The notes below the pieces were generated by a model. The model made no database searches. It was not told where the DNA came from and was given only the letters and a program-made list of their open reading frames with translations. The translations under genes were made by a program, and so were the position numbers. Shown piece by piece: positions 55,573 to 63,818 of a stretch of 64,000 nucleotides of DNA. How positions within the stretch are numbered: the first letter of the stretch is position 1; each line of letters starts with the position of its first letter. The DNA is from Spartobacteria bacterium. GTDB taxonomy: Bacteria > Verrucomicrobiota > Verrucomicrobiia > Chthoniobacterales > UBA10450. The stretch is from assembly GCA_003134765.1 (NCBI GenBank), contig PLCM01000020.1, positions 1 to 64,000 of the forward strand, given 5' to 3'.

Positions 55573-56178
55573 ATGACGACTGCCAACAAAATCACCGTGA
55601 TCCGGATTCTGATGATTCCGGTGTTCGTCACGCTTGCGATCTATTACGGCGAAAGCATCCAGGAGGGTAATGCCCAGGAGTGGATGCGCTTCACGGCGAT
55701 CTCGGTTTTCCTGGTGGCTGCGCTCAGCGACGGCCTCGACGGCTACGTGGCGCGCCGCTACAATCAGCGCAGCTCGCTCGGGATGATTCTCGATCCCATC
55801 GCGGACAAGGGACTGCTCCTCAGTGGAATCATCACCCTCAGCATCAGCAACTGGAGCCAGGTCGATCCCCACTACGGAAAATTCCCGGCCTGGTTTCCAG
55901 TGCTCGTGATTACGCGCGATACCGTGATTTTGCTTGGCAGCGCCGTCCTGCATATTTTGAACGGGACCATGCGGGTTCGGCCGAGCTGGACCGGCAAAGT
56001 CGCTACCGTCCTGCAGATGGCCGCGATCGCGTGGGTCATGCTCCAAATAAGAATTCCACCGTTGATCTACATCGTTTTCGCTGCCGGATTTTTCACTCTG
56101 ATCTCGGGCGTGATTTACGTCCGCGACGGCGTGCGACAATTAACCGCGCAAGGACACGCGAACGCCAAGCTCGACTAG
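55573..56178 (+). CDS. pgsA: CDP-diacylglycerol-glycerol-3-phosphate phosphatidyltransferase
   Basis: 201 residues. ATG 55573 (MTTANKITVIRILMIPVFVT) is the usual PgsA opening. The CDP-alcohol phosphotransferase motif is in SDGLDGYVARRYNQRSSLGM followed by ILDPIADKGLL. Several membrane helices follow. It makes phosphatidylglycerophosphate, the precursor of phosphatidylglycerol and cardiolipin. It sits 10 bases before der and is probably cotranscribed. Confidence 0.92.
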   Translation: MTTANKITVIRILMIPVFVTLAIYYGESIQEGNAQEWMRFTAISVFLVAALSDGLDGYVARRYNQRSSLGMILDPIADKGLLLSGIITLSISNWSQVDPHYGKFPAWFPVLVITRDTVILLGSAVLHILNGTMRVRPSWTGKVATVLQMAAIAWVMLQIRIPPLIYIVFAAGFFTLISGVIYVRDGVRQLTAQGHANAKLD

Positions 56179-56188
56179 AGCGCCAGTC

Positions 56189-57604
56189 ATGGAATCGAAA
56201 CACGCCGAAGAGAGCGTTGGCACCGTCGCCATCGTCGGACGGCCGAATGTCGGAAAATCCGCGCTCTTCAACCGGCTTGTCGGCCGAAACATCGCCATCG
56301 TCCACGATCAACCAGGAATCACACGCGACCGGCTCGCCGCCCTTTCGTCGCGCGGTCGCCGGCCCTTCAGTGTCTGGGACACCGGGGGAATTGGCGGCGC
56401 TGGGGAGACGGAGCTGACGGCGCTGGTGCGCCATGCGGCCGATGCAGCCATGCGCGAGAGCGACGTGATTCTCTTCGTCGTCGACGCGCAAGCCGGGCTT
56501 AATCCTATCGATCACGAGCTCGCCAAAATGCTGCGCAAGTCCAAGCGCCCCGTCGTTGTCGTCGTGAACAAGATCGACCACGACAAGCATGAAGACCTTG
56601 AGAGCGAATTCGCGCAGCTTGGTTTTGACAATTCCGTGCCCATCAGCGCGGCCCACGGCCGTGGCATTTCCGGACTCTTGGAAATCGTCGATATTTTGCT
56701 TCCGACGGAATTGGATTCCTCAATCGAAAATCGAAAATCGAAAATCGAAAATCTTCCCCTCTCCCTCGCCATCGTCGGCCGGCCAAATGCCGGGAAATCC
56801 TCTCTGATCAATTCGATCCTGCGCGACGCCCGAACCATCGTCAGCGAACTGCCTGGCACCACGCGGGATGCAGTCGACATTCTTTATGAACGGGCCGGGG
56901 AAAAATTTCTCCTCATCGACACCGCCGGGATTCGGGCGCGGAGCAAGCATTCCACCTCCGTAGAAGTCTTCAGTGTCATGCGCGCGGAGCGCGCCATCAG
57001 GCGCGCGGACCTTTGCGTTCTGGTGATCGACCTGACGAGCGGGGTCACCTCGCAGGACAAGAAAATCGCCGGCTTGATTCAGGAGGCCGAGAAACCTTGC
57101 CTGATCGTGCTGAACAAATGGGACCTGGTGAAGCCCACGCCCGGAGCGAAAGGGGCGATGGAGCGAACGATTGTCGACGTCCGGGAGCGCATCTTCTTTC
57201 TCGAGTACGCGCCGGTCCTCGTCGCTTCCGCCCTGACCGGAGAAAACGTGGAGCAGTTGTTTCACCTCATTGGCACCATCCGGCGTGCGGCCGGAGTTCG
57301 CATTGGCACGGGCGTTCTGAATCGGATGTTGCGGACGGCGTTCGAAGAAAATCCGCCGCCAATGATCGGGACCAGACGCTTGAAGTTATTCTACGCCGCC
57401 CAGACGCGCGGAGAAAATGACGTCACAGTCTCGGCGATGAAATTCGTTCTCTTCGTCAACCAGCCGAAGCTTCTGAGCGACAGTTACAAGAGGTATCTCG
57501 AGCGACGGATTCGAGCCATGTCGCCCTTTCCCGGATTGCCGGTGCTTTTGAGTTGCCGGGCTCGAAGCGAATCGGAACGACGTGCTTCCGCACGCGCCCG
57601 CTGA
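56189..57604 (+). CDS. der: ribosome biogenesis GTPase Der (EngA)
   Basis: 471 residues. Two G domains in tandem: VAIVGRPNVGKSALFNRLVG with DTGG and NKID, then LAIVGRPNAGKSSLINSILR with DTAG and NKWD, followed by the KH-like domain (KFVLFVNQPKLLSDSYKRYL). Der assembles the 50S subunit. The inter-domain linker SSIENRKSKIENL (about 176-188) is encoded by the TCGAAAA repeat tract. The last 20 residues (RARSESERRASARAR) extend beyond the usual end and are low-complexity. Confidence 0.95.
   Translation: MESKHAEESVGTVAIVGRPNVGKSALFNRLVGRNIAIVHDQPGITRDRLAALSSRGRRPFSVWDTGGIGGAGETELTALVRHAADAAMRESDVILFVVDAQAGLNPIDHELAKMLRKSKRPVVVVVNKIDHDKHEDLESEFAQLGFDNSVPISAAHGRGISGLLEIVDILLPTELDSSIENRKSKIENLPLSLAIVGRPNAGKSSLINSILRDARTIVSELPGTTRDAVDILYERAGEKFLLIDTAGIRARSKHSTSVEVFSVMRAERAIRRADLCVLVIDLTSGVTSQDKKIAGLIQEAEKPCLIVLNKWDLVKPTPGAKGAMERTIVDVRERIFFLEYAPVLVASALTGENVEQLFHLIGTIRRAAGVRIGTGVLNRMLRTAFEENPPPMIGTRRLKLFYAAQTRGENDVTVSAMKFVLFVNQPKLLSDSYKRYLERRIRAMSPFPGLPVLLSCRARSESERRASARAR
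56724..56753. repeat. 7-bp tandem repeat TCGAAAA x4 inside der
   Basis: TCGAAAA occurs four times in line, in frame inside der, between its two GTPase domains. Confidence 0.85.
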
Positions 57605-57748
57605 ACAATCTGGAGACGGCCTGCCCTCAGGCCGTTGAGAGTTTGTTGCAACGCGTTTTCTCTCCGGCACGAGGGCGTGCCGGCTCCAAAGCCTTCCGAG
57701 CAATATCTTGATCGAACGATTTTCCGCCGTACCTGTCTCACCTTTCTT

Positions 57749-58735
57749 ATGAAATCGACGCAGGAGATCACGCAGCAGGTGCAGGAAATGGGGCAATGGA
57801 TTCCGCCGCTGCGCGAACAGATTGGCCGCGTCGTCATTGGACAAAAATATCTGGTCGACCGGCTCCTTCTCGGATTGCTCGCAAACGGCCACATCCTGCT
57901 CGAAGGCGTCCCAGGCCTGGCCAAGACCTTGACAGTGAAAACCCTGGCGGCGTGCATTCAAACCGGCTTCCAGCGTTTACAATTTACGCCGGACCTGCTG
58001 CCGGCCGATCTGATCGGGACGCTCATCTACAATCCGCGCACCGGCGAATTCACCACAAAACTCGGCCCACTCTTCTCGAACCTGATCCTGGCCGATGAAA
58101 TCAATCGCGCCCCCGCCAAGGTGCAGAGTGCGCTCTTGGAAGCGATGCAGGAGCGGCAGGTGACGATCGGCGAAACAACCTATCCGCTTTCCGATCCGTT
58201 CCTCGTTCTCGCGACCCAGAATCCGCTCGAGCAGGAAGGCACCTATCAACTCCCCGAAGCGCAGCTCGACCGCTTCATGTTGAAGCTGCACATCGGCTAC
58301 CCGGAAAAAGCCGAGGAGCGCCAGATTCTCGATCGGATGGCTACCTCCGCGCCGAATCTGAACGTTATGCCAGTGGTCGATCCGCAGCGGATCATCGCCG
58401 CGCGTTCGGTGGTGAATGAAATCTACATCGACGATCGCGTGAAGGACTACATCGTCGACGTCGTCTGGGCCACGCGCGACCCGGGCGCTTACAATTTGAA
58501 AATGGAAGGCCTGGTTCGTTACGGCGCCTCTCCACGAGCAACCATCTACCTCGCACTGGCCGCTCGCGCTCACGCCTTCCTGAACGGTCGCGGTTACGTG
58601 ACTCCCCAGGACATCAAGAGCGTTGGGACTGACGTCCTGCGTCATCGCGTCATTGTCAGTTACGAAGCGGAAGCCGAGACGATCACGAGTGAGACCATCG
58701 TCGATCGCATCTTCGCCGGCCTGCCGGTGCCGTGA
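57749..58735 (+). CDS. MoxR-family AAA+ ATPase
   Basis: 328 residues from ATG 57749 (MKSTQEITQQVQEMGQWIPP). Walker A in LLEGVPGLAKTLTVKTL, Walker B in NLILADEINRAPAKVQSALL, sensor FLVLATQNPLEQEGTYQLPE, and arginine-containing AQLDRFMLKLHIGYP identify MoxR. MoxR ATPases mature or load cofactors into VWA-domain partners; the following DUF58 and VWA genes are its usual neighbours. Track start 57635 lies in intergenic sequence and is rejected. Confidence 0.93.
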   Translation: MKSTQEITQQVQEMGQWIPPLREQIGRVVIGQKYLVDRLLLGLLANGHILLEGVPGLAKTLTVKTLAACIQTGFQRLQFTPDLLPADLIGTLIYNPRTGEFTTKLGPLFSNLILADEINRAPAKVQSALLEAMQERQVTIGETTYPLSDPFLVLATQNPLEQEGTYQLPEAQLDRFMLKLHIGYPEKAEERQILDRMATSAPNLNVMPVVDPQRIIAARSVVNEIYIDDRVKDYIVDVVWATRDPGAYNLKMEGLVRYGASPRATIYLALAARAHAFLNGRGYVTPQDIKSVGTDVLRHRVIVSYEAEAETITSETIVDRIFAGLPVP

Positions 58736-58742
58736 TCATGTC

Positions 58743-59162
58743 GTCATCCCGAGCGAAGTCGAGGGATCCCGTGATGTAACCGAGAAGGCAACGAATGCTT
58801 CATCAGAATTACTTTGTTTACATGCTCACGAATGATGACCGCCACACCGTCCTGTACATCGGCATTACCAATAGCTTGGAGCGGCGTTTAACAGAACACG
58901 GCGAGAGGAGTCGTTCTCATTTCACTCGGCAATACAACGCTCACAAGCTCGTTTACTTTGAAGCGTACGCCGATCCGCGAAGCGCGATCGAGCGCGAGAA
59001 GCAGCTGAAAAAATGGTCACGGATGAAAAAAGAGGCGCTAATCGCGAAGAGGAACCCTGAATGGCGAAATCTGCCGGATGAAATGTGCGCGACAAAAGCA
59101 GTCGGAGGTGCTCGGTAATGCCACGGGATCCCTCGACTGCGCTTCGCTCCGCTCGGGATGAC
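58743..59162. mobile_element. palindrome-bounded unit carrying a GIY-YIG gene
   Basis: The left end GTCATCCCGAGCGAAGTCGA-GGGATCCCGTGATGTAACCGAG and the right end CTCGGTAATGCCACGGGATC then CGCTCGGGATGAC are inverted over about 45 bases, including the innermost AACCGAG/CTCGGTAA. The short family A copies elsewhere have the same arms around a spacer of about 20-25 bases; here the centre holds one intact ORF. It sits in the moxR-DUF58 gap of an operon whose genes are otherwise tightly packed. This structure suggests a transposable unit, or a palindrome entered by a mobile nuclease gene. Confidence 0.6.
58795..59118 (+). CDS. GIY-YIG nuclease-family protein
   Basis: 107 residues. The GIY-YIG core is visible: YFVYMLTN (GIY position), VLYIGITNSLERRLTEH (YIG plus the catalytic Arg), and YFEAYADPRSAIEREKQLKK with the metal Glu, followed by a Trp-rich RKK tail KKWSRMKKEALIAKRNPEWR. 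It is the stand-alone COG2827/UPF0213 type. It lies between the two ends of a family A palindrome. Its TAA overlaps the DUF58 ATG by one base. Role could be mobility of the palindrome or a host function, and nothing in it decides this. Confidence 0.85.
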   Translation: MLHQNYFVYMLTNDDRHTVLYIGITNSLERRLTEHGERSRSHFTRQYNAHKLVYFEAYADPRSAIEREKQLKKWSRMKKEALIAKRNPEWRNLPDEMCATKAVGGAR

Positions 59163-60056
59163 GGGCCGGCGAAGACTCCAGCGGAAATTCTCAAGAAAAT
59201 TCGCGCCCTCGAGATCAAAACCAAGGGCCTCGTCCAGACGATGTTTGCCGGCGATTACCACAGTGTCTTCAAGGGACGGGGCATGAACTTCGAGGACGTG
59301 CGCGAGTATCAGCCGGGCGATGAGATCCGCGCGATTGACTGGAACGTCACGGCTCGGCTCGGGACGGCGTTTGTGAAAAAATTCACCGAAGAACGGGAAT
59401 TAACGGTGGTCCTTGTCGTGGATGTGAGCGCTTCGGGAAATTTTGGGAGCGTCTCGCAGTCGAAACGGGAACTGGCCGCCGAGGTCGCATGCCTGCTCGC
59501 TTTCAGCGCCATCCGCAATAACGACAAAGTCGGGCTGCTTCTCTTCAGCGATCGCGTGGAGCTGTTTATCCCGCCGAAGAAAGGGCGTTCGCACACGCTG
59601 CGCATCATTCGCGAGATCTTGTTTTTCGAACCGGCGGGGCGCGGCACCGCGCCGGCCCTCGCGCTGGACTACTTGAACAAGGTCGTCACCCGGCGCGCCG
59701 TTGTTTTCTTCGTCTCGGATTTCCAAACCAGCGATTTCACACGCGAACTTTCGGTGAGTGGACGCCGGCACGATTTCATCGCGGTCCACGTCCAGGACCA
59801 GCGCGAGGAGCATTTGCCAAACGTCGGCCTCATCACGCTCGAGGATGCCGAGACCGGCGAACAGATTGAGATCAACACCGGCGACCGGACGACGCGGACC
59901 AGATTCAGCGCCCTTGCCGAAACCCGGCGAGTCGAGCTCAATCGCATCCTGCGCCGGAACAACATCGACGCGATCTCGCTTCGAACGGGCGAAAACTACC
60001 TGCCAGCTTTGCGATCGTTTTTTAAACAGCGCGAGCGGCGCCTGGCGGTGCGATGA
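59118..60056 (+). CDS. DUF58-domain protein (Bat locus)
   Basis: 312 residues from ATG 59118. The conserved DUF58 block RGMNFEDVREYQPGDEIRAI-DWNVTAR (about 54-80) is present, then a VWA-like fold: VVLVVDVSASGNFGS (MIDAS-like, DVSAS) and FVSDFQT. Residues 1-15 (MPRDPSTALRSARDD) are encoded by the right end of the family A unit, so that element supplied the present start codon. The native N-terminus would be near PAKTPAEILKKIR. It overlaps the next gene by 4 bases (ATGA). Confidence 0.88.
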   Translation: MPRDPSTALRSARDDGPAKTPAEILKKIRALEIKTKGLVQTMFAGDYHSVFKGRGMNFEDVREYQPGDEIRAIDWNVTARLGTAFVKKFTEERELTVVLVVDVSASGNFGSVSQSKRELAAEVACLLAFSAIRNNDKVGLLLFSDRVELFIPPKKGRSHTLRIIREILFFEPAGRGTAPALALDYLNKVVTRRAVVFFVSDFQTSDFTRELSVSGRRHDFIAVHVQDQREEHLPNVGLITLEDAETGEQIEINTGDRTTRTRFSALAETRRVELNRILRRNNIDAISLRTGENYLPALRSFFKQRERRLAVR

Positions 60057-60559
60057 ACTTCTTCCTGGCTGTCGCGGATATTCACGAAATCGCGCAACCG
60101 GTCGATTACTCGCTCGTGCCTCCGTGGGTAATCTACGGCGCCGTCATCCTCGGCCTCACCGTTCTCGGATTGATTGGCTGGTGGATTCGAAAACGATCGC
60201 TCCGCCCGAAACTCGTGCCATCGCCGCGGGCGCGTGCTTTGGAGCAGCTCAAACGCATCGGTCGTGAAATGGAAATGCTGACCCCGTACGAATTCAGCAT
60301 CGCCGTCTCCGACATCCTGAGACACTACGTGACCGAACAATACCAATTGCCGGTCACCCGCCAGACCTCGGTGGAATTCCTCAGCCTGCTGGCGAAAGCC
60401 TCACCTTTTTCTGCGGATGAGTCTTCGTTGCTCGAGGATTTTCTTGGCCGGTGCGACTTAATCAAGTTCGCGCGCTACGACGCGACGCCGGACGACAGTC
60501 GACGGCTGCTGGAAGAGGCGACGCAATTCGTCGAGGGAGGCAAACTTGAACCTGCGTGA
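60053..60559 (+). CDS. DUF4381-like membrane protein (Bat locus)
   Basis: 168 residues: one membrane helix (VIYGAVILGLTVLGLIGWWI) and a helical cytoplasmic part (ALEQLKRIGREMEMLTPYEF, DILRHYVTEQYQLPVTRQTS). This is the small protein that commonly sits between DUF58 and the first VWA gene in Bat-type operons. ATG overlaps the DUF58 stop and its own stop overlaps batA. Function unknown; probably part of the membrane complex. Confidence 0.8.
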   Translation: MNFFLAVADIHEIAQPVDYSLVPPWVIYGAVILGLTVLGLIGWWIRKRSLRPKLVPSPRARALEQLKRIGREMEMLTPYEFSIAVSDILRHYVTEQYQLPVTRQTSVEFLSLLAKASPFSADESSLLEDFLGRCDLIKFARYDATPDDSRRLLEEATQFVEGGKLEPA

Positions 60560-61604
60560 TTGGTTGCCAGAAAATTCAGCGCTGACTTTCGCGCACCCCT
60601 GGTTCCTTTTGTTGTTAGTCGCAATCCCGCTTCTTGCCTGGTTCCGCGGGAAGAGCGGGCCGGCCGCGGCCCTGACCTTCTCCTCCACGGCCGTATTGCG
60701 GGCTCTCGGCAAAACAAGCGCGGCGCGAGCCGGAAAATTTCTGCGCGCCTTGATTCTGGTAAGCCTGGCGTGCTTCGCCATCGCGATGGCGCGGCCGCAA
60801 CTGGGCAAGAGCCTCACCCAAGTGGAGGCAAGTGGAATCGACATCATGCTCGCGCTTGATGTGTCCGGTTCGATGCTCACGAAAGACTTCACGATTGGCG
60901 GCGAATCGGCCACGCGCGTCGACGCCATCCGGGAGGTGACGCGCAAATTCATCGAGGGCCGGCCCAACGATCGCATCGGTATCATCGCGTTCGCCAGCCG
61001 GCCGTACGTGGTGAGCCCAATGACCCTCGACCATGACTGGCTTCTGAAAAATCTCGAGCGCGTGAAGATCGGGCTGGTGGAAGACGGGACCGCGATCGGC
61101 TCAGGCATGGCCGCGGCGGCCAATCGTTTGAGCGACAAACGTTCCAAAAGCCATGTCATCGTCCTGCTCACGGATGGCGAAAACAATACGGGGAAAATCC
61201 CGCCAAATACCGCAGCGGAAGCCGTCAAGGCGCTCAAAATCCATTTCTACGCCATTGGGGCCGGGATCAACGGCATCGCGCCCACGCCGGTCTTCAATCC
61301 GCAAAACGGCAAGCCGATCACGGACATGTTAGGCAACGTCATGTATCAAAATCAACGAGTCCATTTCAACGAGGCGGGGTTGAAGGAAGTGGCGAAGATC
61401 GCGGATGGCCAGTTCTACCGCGCCACGGACACAAAATCGCTCGAGCAAATTTTCAGCGACATCGACAAACTGGAGAAGACGACAGTCTCGGTGAAGAAAT
61501 ACCAGCAATACCGCGATTTGTTTCCGGCGTTCATTGCGACCGGATTGGGCCTGCTCCTGGCGCAACTCTTGTTGGCCCAAACGGTTTGGAAGAAATTGCC
61601 GTGA
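60546..61604 (+). CDS. batA: VWA-domain membrane protein BatA
   Basis: 352 residues from TTG 60546, with GGGAGG 5 bases upstream. Two N-terminal membrane helices (FLLLLVAIPLLAW; RALILVSLACFAIAMA), the MIDAS motif DIMLALDVSGSMLTKDF (DxSxS, about residues 98-106), and a C-terminal helix (IATGLGLLLAQLLLAQTV). Such proteins form the membrane-bound Bat complex known as aerotolerance factors; MoxR is its ATPase partner. It overlaps the next gene by one base. Confidence 0.85.
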   Translation: MNLRDWLPENSALTFAHPWFLLLLVAIPLLAWFRGKSGPAAALTFSSTAVLRALGKTSAARAGKFLRALILVSLACFAIAMARPQLGKSLTQVEASGIDIMLALDVSGSMLTKDFTIGGESATRVDAIREVTRKFIEGRPNDRIGIIAFASRPYVVSPMTLDHDWLLKNLERVKIGLVEDGTAIGSGMAAAANRLSDKRSKSHVIVLLTDGENNTGKIPPNTAAEAVKALKIHFYAIGAGINGIAPTPVFNPQNGKPITDMLGNVMYQNQRVHFNEAGLKEVAKIADGQFYRATDTKSLEQIFSDIDKLEKTTVSVKKYQQYRDLFPAFIATGLGLLLAQLLLAQTVWKKLP

Positions 61605-63802
61605 TGAACTTCGGCGCGCCAGGCTGGTTTTGGGCCCTGCTTCTGATCCCGGGCGCCGTCCTGCTTTTTGCGCGGGCGGAACGTCGGGCCGCGCTGCGTT
61701 TGCGCGAGTTCGTCTCCGAGCGCTTGCTGCCCAATCTCGCGCGAACCGTGGACCGGCGCCGCCGCAAATTACGATTTGGGCTGACGCTGCTGGGTGTCAT
61801 CCTCGCAATTTCCGCGCTCGCCAAACCACGCTGGGGTTACATTTACGAGGACGTGAAACGCAAGGGGCTCGATTTGATCTTCGCGGTCGACACGTCGCGC
61901 AGCATGCTTTCTAACGACGTGCAGCCAAGCCGTCTGCAACGGGTCAAACTGGCCGCGCAGGACCTGCTCAATGAATTGCAAGGCGATCGCGTCGGCCTGA
62001 TCGCCTTCGCCGGACGCGCGTTTTTGCAGGCGCCCCTGACGATTGATTACAGCGCCGCGGTCGCGGCGATCAACGATCTCGACACAAACACGATTCCTGA
62101 AGGCGGAACGAATATCTCGGCAGCCATCGATCTGGCGATGCAGACCTACGGAAAAAGTGCGATCGGCAATCGGGCCCTGATTATCTTCACCGATGGCGAG
62201 GAGTTAAGCGGCGACGCCATCAAGACGGCGAAAGCCGCCGCCGACGCCGGCGTGCGAATTTTCACGGTCGGGGTGGGCACACCGGAAGGCTCGCTTATTC
62301 CGCTCAGCGGTGCAGGGGGCGAGACTGCTTTCGTCAAAGACAGCAACGGACAGGTGGTAAAATCAAAGTTGGACGAAAAACGCCTGAAGGAAATCGCGGA
62401 AACAACCGGCGGCTTTTATATTCACCTGGAAGATGGACCGAGATCGATGAAGCAACTGTTTGATGAGGGGCTTCTCCGGATGCAAGCGGGCGAAATCGAC
62501 GACCGAATGTCGCGCCGCCCGATCGAGCGGTACCAATGGCCGCTGGGCGCGGCACTTTTGGTTTTCGGCGGGGCGTTTCTTCTTCGCGAACGCAGACGCG
62601 AGCGAGGGCGTGCCGCACCGGCGCGAACCGTCACCGCAAGGCGCGCCTTGGCGACGGCGGCTGCGGTTCTATTGTTGTTTGGCGGCACCTGTCTGGCCGC
62701 CGCACCCGGTCTCGACGCCTATCGCAACGACAATTATTCCGAGGCCTATCAGCAATTTGAAAAGACCTTAAAAGAGCATCCGAACACCCACGCGGCCGAC
62801 AGGATCGAATTCGATGCCGGAACCGCGGCCTACAAACTGGGGAACTACAACCAGGCGCTGGAATGGTTCAGTCGCTCCTTGCTTTCCCAGGACAAATCGC
62901 TCCAGGAAAAGAGCCATTACAACATTGGGCGAACGCTCGAGGAACGCGCCGATACCGCCGAAACGAACGAGAAGACGCTTGGTGATCTCCACAACGCCCA
63001 ATCGCATTACGAAGAGGCGCTGAAGCTCGATCCGAACGACGAACGGGCCCGGGCGAATCTCGAAGAGGTGAAGAAGAAGATCGAGCGCCTGAAGCAGAAC
63101 CCGAAGAAGAAACCAACACCTCCACCCAAATCCGAGAAGGACAAGAAACAGGACCAGAAAGACCAGCAACAAAAAGATCAGCAGTCGAAGGATCAGCAAT
63201 CGAAAGACCAACAACAGAAGGATCAGCAACAGAAGAACGACCAGGATCAACAGCAGCAGCAATCCAGCGGCAACGACCAGCAGCAGCAACAGCAACAAGC
63301 CAAGAACGACAAAAACCAAAAGCAGGAACCAAAAGCCGGCGAATCACCCAGTCCTTCCCCGGGCAGCGACCAGCAGAAGGAGAATCAGCCCGGTTCATCC
63401 CCCTCGCCTTCGGCCGACAAAGGAAGTGGCGCGGACAAGAAACAGGACAAACAACAGCCGACGAACGGCGAACCGGACGCGTCGCCGTCCCCTTCCCCGT
63501 CCGACGAAGGCAGCCCGTCGCCTTCGCCTGGTCTCGGCGAAGGTCCCCAGCCTGAGGGTTCGCCGAGCGCAAGCCCGGGGTCGTCGCCGGGCAAGAAATT
63601 GTCGGGCGATTTAAAGGCGGCGGGCGAAGACAACTCAAAGGAAACCCCGCAGGATGCCCAGGCGGTCGAAGCAGAGCCGGAAAAGGAAGGTCAAATGAGC
63701 GAGAAGCAAGCGCAGCTCCTCTTGCAGTCAATGAAGGACGAAGAGCAGCGGGTGCAACTTGATGAACGCAAGGCGGCGCGACATGTCTATAAGGACTGGT
63801 AG
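61604..63802 (+). CDS. BatB-BatC fusion: VWA domain plus TPR and low-complexity tail
   Basis: 732 residues from ATG 61604 (MNFGAPGWFWALLLIPGAVL). Residues 1-330 are BatB-like: two membrane helices, the MIDAS DLIFAVDTSRSMLSNDV, and a helix at about 305. A second anchor then leads to a TPR part (NDNYSEAYQQFEKTLKEHPN, AAYKLGNYNQALEWFSR, YEEALKLDPNDERARANLEE) as in BatC. The region from about 500 to 690 is Gln/Lys/Asp/Ser-rich (KDQQQKDQQSKDQQSKDQQQ-like, then SPSPSP). BatB and BatC are usually separate proteins. Confidence 0.88.
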   Translation: MNFGAPGWFWALLLIPGAVLLFARAERRAALRLREFVSERLLPNLARTVDRRRRKLRFGLTLLGVILAISALAKPRWGYIYEDVKRKGLDLIFAVDTSRSMLSNDVQPSRLQRVKLAAQDLLNELQGDRVGLIAFAGRAFLQAPLTIDYSAAVAAINDLDTNTIPEGGTNISAAIDLAMQTYGKSAIGNRALIIFTDGEELSGDAIKTAKAAADAGVRIFTVGVGTPEGSLIPLSGAGGETAFVKDSNGQVVKSKLDEKRLKEIAETTGGFYIHLEDGPRSMKQLFDEGLLRMQAGEIDDRMSRRPIERYQWPLGAALLVFGGAFLLRERRRERGRAAPARTVTARRALATAAAVLLLFGGTCLAAAPGLDAYRNDNYSEAYQQFEKTLKEHPNTHAADRIEFDAGTAAYKLGNYNQALEWFSRSLLSQDKSLQEKSHYNIGRTLEERADTAETNEKTLGDLHNAQSHYEEALKLDPNDERARANLEEVKKKIERLKQNPKKKPTPPPKSEKDKKQDQKDQQQKDQQSKDQQSKDQQQKDQQQKNDQDQQQQQSSGNDQQQQQQQAKNDKNQKQEPKAGESPSPSPGSDQQKENQPGSSPSPSADKGSGADKKQDKQQPTNGEPDASPSPSPSDEGSPSPSPGLGEGPQPEGSPSASPGSSPGKKLSGDLKAAGEDNSKETPQDAQAVEAEPEKEGQMSEKQAQLLLQSMKDEEQRVQLDERKAARHVYKDW

Positions 63803-63818
63803 GAACCGGTCCCGCCCG

